Source: DASUFH01 sp036274645 (GTDB lineage: Bacteria > Acidobacteriota > Terriglobia > 20CM-2-55-15). From it: 6,214 nucleotides of DNA. The DNA lies in assembly GCA_036274645.1 (NCBI GenBank), contig DASUFH010000388.1, forward strand, positions 1 to 6,214, given 5' to 3'. The notes beneath the pieces are model-generated. The model did no database searches, was not told the DNA's origin, and worked only from the letters and a program-made list of their open reading frames with translations. Both the position numbers and the translations under genes were made by a program. Within the stretch, counting starts at the first letter, position 1; the number at the start of each line of letters is the position of its first letter. Below, piece after piece: positions 1-5,847 of the stretch.

Positions 1-55
1 TTCCACGTCTGTCCCCGATTTCCATTTCTTCGACCTGTGGGACAATCGAAGGTCT

Positions 56-1354
56 ATGGCAGACGTTTATCCGTTTCGCGGTCTTTGCTATTCCTCCCAA
101 CGCGTCGCAATTGCCGATGTCGTCACTGAGCCGTACGACAAGATCTCGCCGGAAATGCGCGAACGGTATTACGCGCGCGATCCCCACAACATCGTCCGCA
201 TCATTCTGGGCAAACCGAACCCGGACGATACACCTGCGCGCAATGTGTATACCCGGGCCACCGCATATCTTCAGGACTGGAAAAAGAGCGGTGTGCTGCA
301 ACCTTCGGCCGCTCCGGCTTTCTGGGTGTACCGCCAGCGCTATACCGTTCCCGGCGCCGCAGGCGCGCGGGAGCGCATGGGGTTCGTCGGTCTCGGGCGA
401 ATCGAGGATTACGCCAGCCGTGTGGTGTTCCCGCACGAGCGGACGCTGGCCGGGCCCAAGGCGGATCGACTGGAACTGCTGCGAAACACACGCGCGCATT
501 TTGAACAGATCTTCATGCTTTATGAAGATCCCGATAGGACGATCGACCGGATTCTTGAAGGCGTGGCCGCCGGGCCTGCCGATATTCAATTGACCGACGA
601 ACGCGGCGTTGAGCACGCATTGTGGATGATGCGCTCGGCCGCGGACATCGCCACGATTTCCGCCAACATGGGTGGACGGCGTCTCATCATTGCCGACGGA
701 CACCATCGTTATGAAACCGCGCTTCGCTTCCGCGACGAGATGCGCGCCGCCCATCCCGGGGCCGGCGCGGACGCGCCGTTCGAGCGGATGCCGATGACCT
801 TCTTCAATATGGATGCGCCCGGTCTGGTGATCCTCGCCACGCACCGCATCGTCGCGCGTCTCCCCGGCTTTGACGCGACCGCTTTTCTGGGGCGGGCGCG
901 CGAGTGGTTTGATATGGATGTCGCTTCAGAGGACGATCTCGGTCAGGCCATCGAACGCGCCGGCCGGCAGCGGCCGTCGATCGGCGTCGTGGCGGGACAG
1001 TCGCGATGGATCCTGTCATTGAAACCGACACTCGATCTCGGCGCGGAAATGCCGGATCTGTCCGCCGGAGAGCGCGCCCTCGACGTCGTTTTGCTGCACC
1101 GGTTGCTCATCGAACGCGGTCTCGGAATCACCGAAGAGGCCGTTCGCCACGAGAGTCACATCACATACGCGCGAGAACCCGACGCGGCCATCCAGGCCGT
1201 GAAGTCCGGCGCGGCGCAGATTGCGTTTCTCCTCAATCCAACCCGGATCGACCAGATGCGCGATATCGCCTATGCGGGAAAAGTCATGCCCCAGAAATCG
1301 ACCGACTTCTATCCGAAGGTCCTTTCGGGGTTGCTGATCTATACACTTGATTGA
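56..1354 (+). CDS. DUF1015 family protein
   Basis: A 432-residue protein with the hallmarks of the DUF1015 family (Pfam PF06245). These are VYPFRGL at the N-terminus, EPYDKIS (25-31), NIVRIILG (45-52), FPHERT followed by GPKADRLELLR (125-143), and the signature ADGHHRYETAL (213-223), then MTFFNMDAPGLVILATHRIV. Length is normal for the family (about 400-430 residues). I see no signal peptide or membrane segment, so it should be cytoplasmic. The biochemical function of DUF1015 is not established; the family is often seen near serine-biosynthesis (phosphoglycerate dehydrogenase) genes, but no such gene is visible here. The ATG was chosen because family members begin close to the VYPFRGL motif and GAAGG lies just upstream (48-52), although only 3 nt away. 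The same frame stays open to the left window edge, so a longer N-terminus cannot be excluded. Confidence 0.93.
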   Translation: MADVYPFRGLCYSSQRVAIADVVTEPYDKISPEMRERYYARDPHNIVRIILGKPNPDDTPARNVYTRATAYLQDWKKSGVLQPSAAPAFWVYRQRYTVPGAAGARERMGFVGLGRIEDYASRVVFPHERTLAGPKADRLELLRNTRAHFEQIFMLYEDPDRTIDRILEGVAAGPADIQLTDERGVEHALWMMRSAADIATISANMGGRRLIIADGHHRYETALRFRDEMRAAHPGAGADAPFERMPMTFFNMDAPGLVILATHRIVARLPGFDATAFLGRAREWFDMDVASEDDLGQAIERAGRQRPSIGVVAGQSRWILSLKPTLDLGAEMPDLSAGERALDVVLLHRLLIERGLGITEEAVRHESHITYAREPDAAIQAVKSGAAQIAFLLNPTRIDQMRDIAYAGKVMPQKSTDFYPKVLSGLLIYTLD

Positions 1355-1426
1355 CCCGCGGTCCGCAAAGCTCAAACACGCAATTCGCGCGCCTGCGCAA
1401 CGAGAACTGCCGTTTACCGCCTGCCG

Positions 1427-1490
1427 GGGTAATCAGGGACAGACCAGAGGAATTTCGCGTTCGCGAAATTCCTCTCTGTCCCTGATTCCC
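1427..1490. repeat. REP/MITE-like imperfect palindrome
   Basis: A 64-nt hairpin-forming sequence fills the middle of the gap between two convergent genes. The left arm is AATCAGGGACAG + ACC + AGAGGAATTTCGCG (1431-1459). The right arm is CGCGAAATTCCTCT + CTGTCCCTGATT (1462-1487). They are exact reverse complements except for a 3-nt ACC insertion (1443-1445) in the left arm, and are separated by TT. A further GGG/CCC pairs outside (1427-1429 with 1488-1490) past a bulged T. Arms with GGGACAG look like repeats I recall as abundant in Acidobacteria and some Deltaproteobacteria, where they are linked to IS200-like REP-associated transposases; that is memory, not a search. The stop codon of the DUF488 gene begins 2 nt past the palindrome. 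It may also act as a bidirectional terminator, but there is no T-tract. Confidence 0.75.
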
Positions 1491-1491
1491 T

Positions 1492-1878
1492 TCAGACCAC
1501 TGCAGCGCCTTTTTCGAGGAGCAGACTGCGCAGAATTGAGCGATGGCAACGCTCCTCGTTTTCACAGTAACAGCCTACTGAAAAGTTCGAGTGATGGGAC
1601 AGCGCCGCCAGCAGTTCGATGGCGTGGCTGGCGTCCGGCTTCGCCATCTCGGTCCGGTACTTCCGGGTAAATGAGGCCCACTGCGAAGGGGAACTGGCGC
1701 CGAGCGCCAGTTTGACCGTTTCGGCGGCAGGCGCGAGCAGCGGGAGCCAGACATCGTAGTAGTTCAAAGCGGCAAACCGGTCTTTCGGGACGCCGCGCGG
1801 AGGGCGGCGGACAGTTCCGATGCGAACGCCTTCCGCTTTCGAGCGCGGCGTCCCGAGTCGGACGATACGAATAGACAT
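1492..1878 (-). CDS. DUF488 family protein
   Basis: A 128-residue protein of the DUF488 family (Pfam PF04343, YeaO-like), small cytoplasmic proteins of unknown biochemical role. The supporting signature is the C-terminal segment VGCYCENEERCHRSIL (101-116), with Cys103, Cys105, Cys111 and His112, matching the family's C-x-C...CHR motif before the last helix. The N-terminal half, RIVRLGTPRS...VRRPPRGVPKD, fits the first strand and the conserved basic loop, and YYDVWLPLLAP (40-50) corresponds to the region before the F-x-x-x-Y segment (FTRKYRTEM, 70-78). The start is well supported: GGGAGG (1884-1889 on the complement) lies 5 nt before the ATG. It is divergent from the isomerase gene and convergent with the DUF1015 gene, so it is probably monocistronic. 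The Cys/His cluster could bind a metal, but that is inference. Confidence 0.85.
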   Translation of the reverse strand: MSIRIVRLGTPRSKAEGVRIGTVRRPPRGVPKDRFAALNYYDVWLPLLAPAAETVKLALGASSPSQWASFTRKYRTEMAKPDASHAIELLAALSHHSNFSVGCYCENEERCHRSILRSLLLEKGAAVV

Positions 1879-1883
1879 TGTTT

Positions 1884-1889
1884 CCTCCC
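1884..1889 (-). promoter_or_regulatory. Shine-Dalgarno site of the DUF488 gene
   Basis: GGGAGG read on the minus strand, 5 nt upstream of the ATG at 1878-1876. It is a strong match to the anti-SD sequence and fixes this start codon. Confidence 0.8.
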
Positions 1890-1899
1890 GCCAATCTGT

Positions 1900-1937
1900 G
1901 TCGCGCAGGTAAGCATAGCGCTGGATAATGGCGCGAC
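1900..1937. promoter_or_regulatory. Spaced inverted repeat in divergent promoter region
   Basis: The 98-nt region between the divergent DUF488 and isomerase starts contains GTCGCGC (1900-1906) and its exact reverse complement GCGCGAC (1931-1937). The two are 24 nt apart, with the 6-bp palindrome AGCGCT (1917-1922) near the centre. Such symmetry in a shared promoter region could be an operator or a weak hairpin. I see no convincing -35/-10 pair on either strand. GC-rich 7-mers pair by chance fairly often, so this is a weak call. Confidence 0.3.
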
Positions 1938-1958
1938 TTGTTGTAAGCTGCGCCCAGC

Positions 1959-1964
1959 AGGAGG
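1959..1964 (+). promoter_or_regulatory. Shine-Dalgarno site of the isomerase gene
   Basis: AGGAGG ends 12 nt before the ATG at 1977, a perfect SD core with spacing longer than usual. No alternative in-frame start lies closer, and the signal peptide begins at this ATG, so the start is kept. Confidence 0.65.
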
Positions 1965-1976
1965 AATTCTCAATCT

Positions 1977-2921
1977 ATGTCTCTGAAAGTTGCGGCCGCG
2001 ATTGCGGCGATTATTGCCGTCATTCCGGCTGGCGTCCCCACGCGCGCCGCCCAGAAACGAGCCAACTGCACACCGATTCCCGTTGAGAAGATCGCGCTGC
2101 AACTCTATTCGGTGCGCAACGTTCTACAGCCGCCCGCGCCGGGAGGCCGTGGGAGCGGGGCGGCGACACCGGAGACGATTGACGCTGTGTTCGGGCAGCT
2201 TCACTCGATCGGTTTCCGCAATGCGGAACTCTACAGTGGGACGCTGGGACTGACAATTCCCGCTTACAAGGCGCTCCTTGCAAAGAACGGACTTCACGCG
2301 CTCGGCGCTCACGGCAGTTTGACCACCGATATCGCCGCCTGGCAGACCACCATCGGCAATGTCGTGGAACTGGGACAGGGTCCCTTTATCGGGTCCGCCG
2401 GCTTTACCGCCAGCGGCCAGAGCCTGAACACGTATGCGGGCGCCCTGGAAATTGCCGCCAACCTCAACAAGCTTGGAGAGGCGGCGGCCGCAAAAGGACT
2501 GCGCCTGTACCTGCACAATCATGCTCCGGAGTTCAACACCTGGTACGATGCGCCCGGGGCCGGCGGCAAGACCACGAAGATGCGGTTCATCGATGTGATC
2601 ATCCAGAACACCGATCCGCGCTACGTCCATTTGCAGATTGATGTCCATTGGGCCCGTGTCGGTATTGGAGTGGACAAGTTCGACGAACTGCTGTCGTTTC
2701 TCGAAGCCCGCCGCGACCGCATCGATCTGCTGCATGTGAAAGACACCGACAGCATGGGCCGTTATACCGATCTCGGCCGCGGCACGACCGACTGGGTCAA
2801 ACTGTTTGCCGCCGCCGGTCCGCAAATCCGCTACTACATCTGGGAACTGGACGATCAGGCGCATCCGATGCAATCGGCGCAGATTGCCTATGACTATCTG
2901 ACCTGCCGTCCTGGAGTGTAG
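1977..2921 (+). CDS. Exported sugar phosphate isomerase/epimerase (xylose isomerase-like TIM barrel)
   Basis: A 314-residue protein of the AP endonuclease 2/xylose isomerase-like TIM-barrel family (PF01261), which includes IolE-, Hyi- and tagatose-3-epimerase-like enzymes acting on free or phosphorylated sugars with a divalent metal. Residues 1-25 look like a Sec signal peptide: Lys4, hydrophobic run 5-18, small residues around TRAA at 22-25. The mature enzyme would be periplasmic or extracytoplasmic. Barrel motifs follow in order: IALQLYSVRN (39-48), FRNAELY (80-86), LHALGAHGS (106-114), LRLYLHNHAPEF (175-186), LQIDVHWA (219-226), LLHVKDTD (251-258), YYIWELDD (286-293). Likely metal ligands are Glu185, Asp222, His253 and Glu290. 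The substrate cannot be told from sequence. A secreted form is common in Acidobacteria, Planctomycetes and Bacteroidetes, where it is usually annotated as carbohydrate catabolism. It converges on the GntR gene. Confidence 0.88.
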   Translation: MSLKVAAAIAAIIAVIPAGVPTRAAQKRANCTPIPVEKIALQLYSVRNVLQPPAPGGRGSGAATPETIDAVFGQLHSIGFRNAELYSGTLGLTIPAYKALLAKNGLHALGAHGSLTTDIAAWQTTIGNVVELGQGPFIGSAGFTASGQSLNTYAGALEIAANLNKLGEAAAAKGLRLYLHNHAPEFNTWYDAPGAGGKTTKMRFIDVIIQNTDPRYVHLQIDVHWARVGIGVDKFDELLSFLEARRDRIDLLHVKDTDSMGRYTDLGRGTTDWVKLFAAAGPQIRYYIWELDDQAHPMQSAQIAYDYLTCRPGV

Positions 2922-2988
2922 CGACGCGCGTGTCGCGAACCTGTCCTTGACTATCCGGCGTTCCGGCGCCATGATTCCGGTCGACAAC

Positions 2989-3000
2989 ATTGTTAACAAT
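2989..3000. promoter_or_regulatory. 12-bp palindrome, candidate GntR (FadR-type) operator
   Basis: ATTGTTAACAAT is a perfect palindrome and an AT-rich island in otherwise very GC-rich sequence. It contains TTGT-TA-ACAA, which fits the T-x-G-T-(0-3 nt)-A-C-x-A form recognised by the FadR group of GntR regulators. It lies 66 nt beyond the stop of the adjacent GntR/FCD gene and 67 nt after the isomerase stop, not at an obvious promoter. Its role as an operator is therefore uncertain. Confidence 0.4.
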
Positions 3001-3023
3001 ATGCGGGACGGGAGGGATGGTGG

Positions 3024-3055
3024 CGGTGGGGGGCGGCGGCGGCCGCCCCCCGCCG
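3024..3055. terminator. GC-rich hairpin between convergent genes, possible terminator
   Basis: A 14-bp stem (3024-3037 with 3042-3055, one G-T pair) encloses the 4-nt loop GGCG. The inner ten pairs, GGGGGGCGGC against GCCGCCCCCC, are perfect. It sits 10 nt past the stop of the GntR gene, where a terminator would be expected. It lacks a T-tract on either strand, so it is not a standard intrinsic terminator, although such a stable hairpin could still stop or pause transcription from both sides. Confidence 0.4.
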
Positions 3056-3065
3056 GGCAGATCCG

Positions 3066-3752
3066 TCAGGGGTGGAGCTTTTCGCTGAGTTCGGCCACCG
3101 CGGCAAGGCCGTCCGCGATGTGATTCCGCATGGCCTTCTCGGCCAGTTCCGCCTTTCCCTGGATAATGGCCGCAGTGATGATCTTGTGATCCGCGTTGGC
3201 GCGGTCGATCCGCTGCGCGCTGTAGAAGCTCGTGAAGAGCAACCGGTAGATGGGCGTGGAAAGCTGCGAGAGAAACTGGGCCGCGTACCGGTTGCCGGAG
3301 CCTTCCATGATCAGCCTGTGCCAGGCGTCGTTGAGCTGGGCAAAGCGGCGATGATCGCCGGTTCCTTTCAGGGCATTCATGGAACTCTGCAGCTGCCGCA
3401 ACCGTTTCTTCAGCGGTTTCTTGTCCGACTGCGCGAACTCTGCGGCCACCATGCCCTCCAGGGCCATCCGGGTGTGATAAATCTGACGAACTTCATCCAT
3501 ACTCAACTGCCGGACGGTTGCGCCGCGAAACTCCTCGATGGCGACCAGTCCCTCGGTCTCCAGGCGCTGCAGCGCTTCCCGGACCTTGCTGCGGCTTGCG
3601 CCGGTTTCCTTCACGATATCGGCTTCCACCAGTCGTTGTCCCGGCACGAGTCGTCCGACGCGAATGTTTTCGCGCAACGCGTTAATGACTTCCCTGGCGC
3701 TGACCGCCGGCTCTCTTTCCAGATTGTTCAGTCTTGCTGATGTTTTCGGCAT
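3066..3752 (-). CDS. GntR family transcriptional regulator, FCD domain (FadR subfamily)
   Basis: A 228-residue (preferred start) DNA-binding regulator. The N-terminal winged helix-turn-helix spans roughly 17-82: VINALRENIRVGRLVPGQRL, then EADIVKETGASRSKVREALQRLETEGLVAI, the typical GntR recognition-helix and wing pattern. The C-terminal FCD ligand-binding domain spans about 88-220. It keeps the usual metal-binding set, D-x-x-H in NDAWHRL (Asp142, His145), His189 in ADHKIITAAI and His211 in MRNHI. These domains normally sense small carboxylates or sugar acids. The ATG at 3752 is preferred because AGGA (3762-3765 on the complement) lies 9 nt upstream and the length is typical. An upstream ATG at 3806 would add 18 residues and has only a poorly placed GGA. 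It lies downstream of the SET/GNAT-like operon on the same strand and convergent with the isomerase, and either could be its target. Confidence 0.92.
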   Translation of the reverse strand: MPKTSARLNNLEREPAVSAREVINALRENIRVGRLVPGQRLVEADIVKETGASRSKVREALQRLETEGLVAIEEFRGATVRQLSMDEVRQIYHTRMALEGMVAAEFAQSDKKPLKKRLRQLQSSMNALKGTGDHRRFAQLNDAWHRLIMEGSGNRYAAQFLSQLSTPIYRLLFTSFYSAQRIDRANADHKIITAAIIQGKAELAEKAMRNHIADGLAAVAELSEKLHP

Positions 3753-3853
3753 TGATTCGAATCCTGCTGATATTTCTCCATGGCGCGATAGGCGGGGTGC
3801 TGCCATAGTCCACTCACGGTTGAATGATGAACTATCTTCAGGCCAAGTTCCAT
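3728..3853 (-). CDS. Small open frame upstream of the GntR gene, doubtful
   Basis: A 41-codon frame starting at ATG 3853, beginning MELGLKIVHHSTVSGLWQHP and ending KHQQD. It runs through the gap between the last operon gene and the regulator and overlaps the regulator's preferred start by 25 nt in another frame. The amino-acid mix (Trp, Tyr, His, balanced acids and bases) looks more protein-like than the 18-residue N-terminal extension of the regulator that occupies part of the same DNA. The frame stays open upstream of the ATG, through ALSPAQA, to a stop near 3960 inside the preceding gene. There is only a weak AGG just before the ATG, and third positions are not clearly GC-biased. It could be a small protein, a gene remnant or chance; I do not recognise it. 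Confidence 0.25.
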   Translation of the reverse strand: MELGLKIVHHSTVSGLWQHPAYRAMEKYQQDSNQCRKHQQD

Positions 3854-3905
3854 CGCCTGTGCAGGTGACAAGGCATTTTTTGCGGAGCCGGGTAGTGGGA
3901 GGTGT

Positions 3906-4688
3906 TTACCGCATGATCCGGTTGACGTCCTCGGGTCTGAACGACATGATCGGATTCAACTCGCCCTGGTCCAGGAGGATGGCGTGGCCGTCCGGCACGA
4001 GTGCCACTCCGTAGGTCCTCTCAAACGCCGTCGCCAGCCTCCGTTTGTACTGATACTCATGGCCGACGTTATAACGGACGCCCCACCGCTGGTCGCTTTC
4101 ACGGGCCGCCGCAACACAGGCGTAAATACCCGGGGAGATCCGGCTGAAAGCGCGGTTCCAGTTGCAGAAGATGCCGCAGACTTCATTGTTCTCTTCGACA
4201 GTGACGCTGAGGTCCACGAAGACGACGTGCCCGTCGATGCGGCCCTCGATAATCAGCAGTTGGCGCCGCTCGGAAAATCGCAGGAAGGCCTCGAGGTCTT
4301 CCCGGCGGAATTCGTAGCGTTCGAAATGAGCGCCACCCAGGGCGGCCAGTTCGCCGACGGTCATTTCATTTCCCGGAATCAGGGTGCTGAAGATACGTGC
4401 GCCGTCGAACAGGCGGTCCAGCCGCCGGACTTCCTTCAGCTGATCCGTATTCCACTCATGCGGCCGCATGATGACATTCCGTCCCGTGGCCATTTCGACG
4501 CCGAACGGCGAGTCTTCCACGATGTTGAACATGAAGAACGGCCGGGGCGCCTGTTCGAATACTTCAGGGGAGGGATTGAGGTACGGGCACAGGGCGTCTT
4601 CCGGTGTGTAGTAGTAGGTGATTCCCTGATAGTCTTCGGCCATGAACGACGTCTGGCCGCTGACGCTCGTTCGCCGCTGCATGATCAT
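3906..4688 (-). CDS. Uncharacterised GNAT-like protein (FemAB / aminoacyl-protein transferase-like core), last gene of operon
   Basis: A 260-residue protein with no signal peptide or membrane segment. I do not recognise a named family. Near the N-terminus is YYYTPEDALCPYL (25-37). The C-terminal region, DGHVVFVDL...CGIFCNWNR...SPGIYACVAAARESDQRWGVRYNVG...YKRRLATAF (152-222), reads like the second half of a GNAT fold. A strand pair is followed by a long helix, then G-x-R-Y-N-V-G (203-209) and Tyr-Lys (214-215), as in FemAB, BioF2-like and arginyl/leucyl-protein transferases where a Y-x-x-G...YK motif follows the helix. The same core appears in the gene just upstream. The start chosen, ATG 4688, overlaps the preceding stop as ATGA, matching the other junctions. 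ATGs at 4694 and 4703 are alternatives, and the frame opens to 4754. A role in acyl or aminoacyl transfer is inference. Confidence 0.7.
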   Translation of the reverse strand: MIMQRRTSVSGQTSFMAEDYQGITYYYTPEDALCPYLNPSPEVFEQAPRPFFMFNIVEDSPFGVEMATGRNVIMRPHEWNTDQLKEVRRLDRLFDGARIFSTLIPGNEMTVGELAALGGAHFERYEFRREDLEAFLRFSERRQLLIIEGRIDGHVVFVDLSVTVEENNEVCGIFCNWNRAFSRISPGIYACVAAARESDQRWGVRYNVGHEYQYKRRLATAFERTYGVALVPDGHAILLDQGELNPIMSFRPEDVNRIMR

Positions 4689-5425
4689 CTGCATCTGTTC
4701 CATCTCTCTTTCGGCACGTAGTCGGTCCATTCTCCTTCGGTGTCGTCGTCGCACAATACAATTCCGAGCGCCGGTTCGGAGGAGGTGGCCACCGCGCTCT
4801 TGTAGCCCATGGCGGGGCCGACATTGAGCCTGGTTCCGAGTTCATCGCAGGTGACCCGGGCGCATTCGAACAGGGCCCGCACGCCGACCATCATCCGGCG
4901 GGCGGCCGGGTCGTCTCTCAACCAGCTGGTGAATACGAGGTACCACTCATGGAGGCGCTCGACGTGGACGAGCAGAGACTCGCTGAGGAGCGCGCCGGCC
5001 TCGTCTTTGAGCGATACGGTCATGGCCGGATAGCCCGCGCAGAGGCGGCGGAACATGGTCCGTTCGGCGTCATCGATGTCGGCCCAGGAGAAATACCCGG
5101 AGCAACGCTCCTCCATGGCGGCGTCAAAAAGACGCTCGAGCGTTCCCGTTTGCACGGCGCGGTGGACGACGCCGCAGCGCTTCGCGGTTCGCCGTTCCTC
5201 GTTCCGTTGCCAGGCATTCCATTGGGTCGTGGAGTCGCAGTAGAGGCGGCGGTATTTCTCGGCGGCGGGCACGCCGGCGCCGCTCCAGGGAGCGATGTCG
5301 ATCACCACGGTCGGACGTTTCCATTGCCAGATATCCTGGATGTCGGATTCGTCCAACTCCAAATACGGCGCCATGGCGCCTTCGGCGACAAGTCCGACGC
5401 CATCGACGTCGACGCGTGTTATCAC
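4685..5425 (-). CDS. Uncharacterised protein, diverged GNAT-like paralogue of the downstream gene
   Basis: A 246-residue protein, apparently soluble. The start is GTG at 5425, whose GTGA overlaps the TGA of the preceding gene. The frame is open further upstream, but that stretch is arginine-rich shadow sequence inside the preceding gene. The N-terminus reads VITRVDVDGVGLVAEGAMAP. The C-terminal part aligns by eye with the downstream gene product: MTVSLKDEAGALLSE...WYLVFTSW...VGVRALFECARVTCDELGTRLNVGPAMGYKSAVAT...GIVL (135-224). Both share G-x-R-x-N-V-G (197-203 here), Tyr-Lys (208-209) and a following AT...G-(V/I)-x-L. I infer the same GNAT-like fold and an ancient duplication. It has eight cysteines (63, 84, 108, 129, 188, 193, 225, 245), unusually many for its size, but no CxxC or radical SAM motif. 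Function unknown; it may form a heterodimer with its neighbour. Confidence 0.72.
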   Translation of the reverse strand: MITRVDVDGVGLVAEGAMAPYLELDESDIQDIWQWKRPTVVIDIAPWSGAGVPAAEKYRRLYCDSTTQWNAWQRNEERRTAKRCGVVHRAVQTGTLERLFDAAMEERCSGYFSWADIDDAERTMFRRLCAGYPAMTVSLKDEAGALLSESLLVHVERLHEWYLVFTSWLRDDPAARRMMVGVRALFECARVTCDELGTRLNVGPAMGYKSAVATSSEPALGIVLCDDDTEGEWTDYVPKERWNRCR

Positions 5426-5847
5426 AGAAGCTTTCCGATGTCCTTGTAATCCAGCAGGAGTTCTTCGCCAGCCTCGATGTCTCGCACGGCGATCATCAGG
5501 CTGCCGCCCCTGTGTTCGACCCATTCGACATTGGCTTCGGCCGTGGTTCCGCCGTTGACAAACCAGGCCGGATCGATCATTCCGCGTTCCGTGATCCGGA
5601 CCCACATGCCGTCGTCTTCCTCGACGTGATAGTCCTTCATCATCTCGGCCACGGAAGGGGCGATTGCGACATTGTCTTCATAGTCCGACCGGTTCAATCG
5701 CACCCATCGGCGGCCGGTCCGGTCGCCAGGCAGGGGTTCCTCTCCCCGGGCAATCGGCGTGACGGCAAATACGCCGACACCGTGTCGTCCCCTCATCAGC
5801 CGGCATTTCACTTCCTGCCATTGCTTGAGCAATGTTTCCTTATTCAC
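5422..5847 (-). CDS. SET-domain-like protein (putative protein methyltransferase)
   Basis: A 141-residue protein with the order of motifs of a minimal bacterial SET domain (PF00856), the fold of protein-lysine methyltransferases. GRHGVGVFAVTPIARGEE (20-37) matches the opening G-x-G-V-F-A...I-x-x-G-E. WFVNGGTTAEANVEW (95-109) sits where F-x-N-H-S-C-x-P-N normally lies and keeps Asn98 but has Gly-Gly for His-Ser. IEAGEELLLDYKD (124-136) matches the C-terminal G-E-E-L-x-x-D-Y with its catalytic-type Tyr134. The start chosen is GTG 5847: GGAG lies 6 nt upstream, and it overlaps the preceding stop by 8 nt (GTGAATAA). An ATG at 5889 would lengthen the overlap to 50 nt without need. The product resembles the protein encoded just upstream. 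With the NHS motif altered, methyltransferase activity is plausible but not assured. Confidence 0.78.
   Translation of the reverse strand: MNKETLLKQWQEVKCRLMRGRHGVGVFAVTPIARGEEPLPGDRTGRRWVRLNRSDYEDNVAIAPSVAEMMKDYHVEEDDGMWVRITERGMIDPAWFVNGGTTAEANVEWVEHRGGSLMIAVRDIEAGEELLLDYKDIGKLL

Noticed and set aside
1881..1976. Sigma-70 promoters in the divergent intergenic region (GATAAT at 1924-1929 plus, TATGCT at 1911-1916 minus)
   Set aside because: The -10-like hexamers have no acceptable -35 partner at 16-18 nt, so I cannot support a specific promoter.
2124..2999. Long open frame on the minus strand opposite the isomerase gene
   Set aside because: It lies wholly antisense to a gene with clear family motifs; long shadow frames are expected in GC-rich coding DNA, and its translation shows no recognisable motif.
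3072..3740. Long plus-strand frame opposite the GntR regulator
   Set aside because: The minus-strand product is an unmistakable GntR/FCD protein; the opposite frame is its shadow.
3878..3883. Run of six T (plus strand) near 3880 as an intrinsic terminator
   Set aside because: No stem precedes it on the plus strand and no plus-strand gene needs it; on the minus strand it is an A-run after the operon stop.
3984..4721. Long open frame on the plus strand opposite the 260-aa protein gene
   Set aside because: The minus-strand gene has an ATGA coupling to its neighbour and a motif shared with it; the plus-strand frame has neither an SD nor any recognisable motif.
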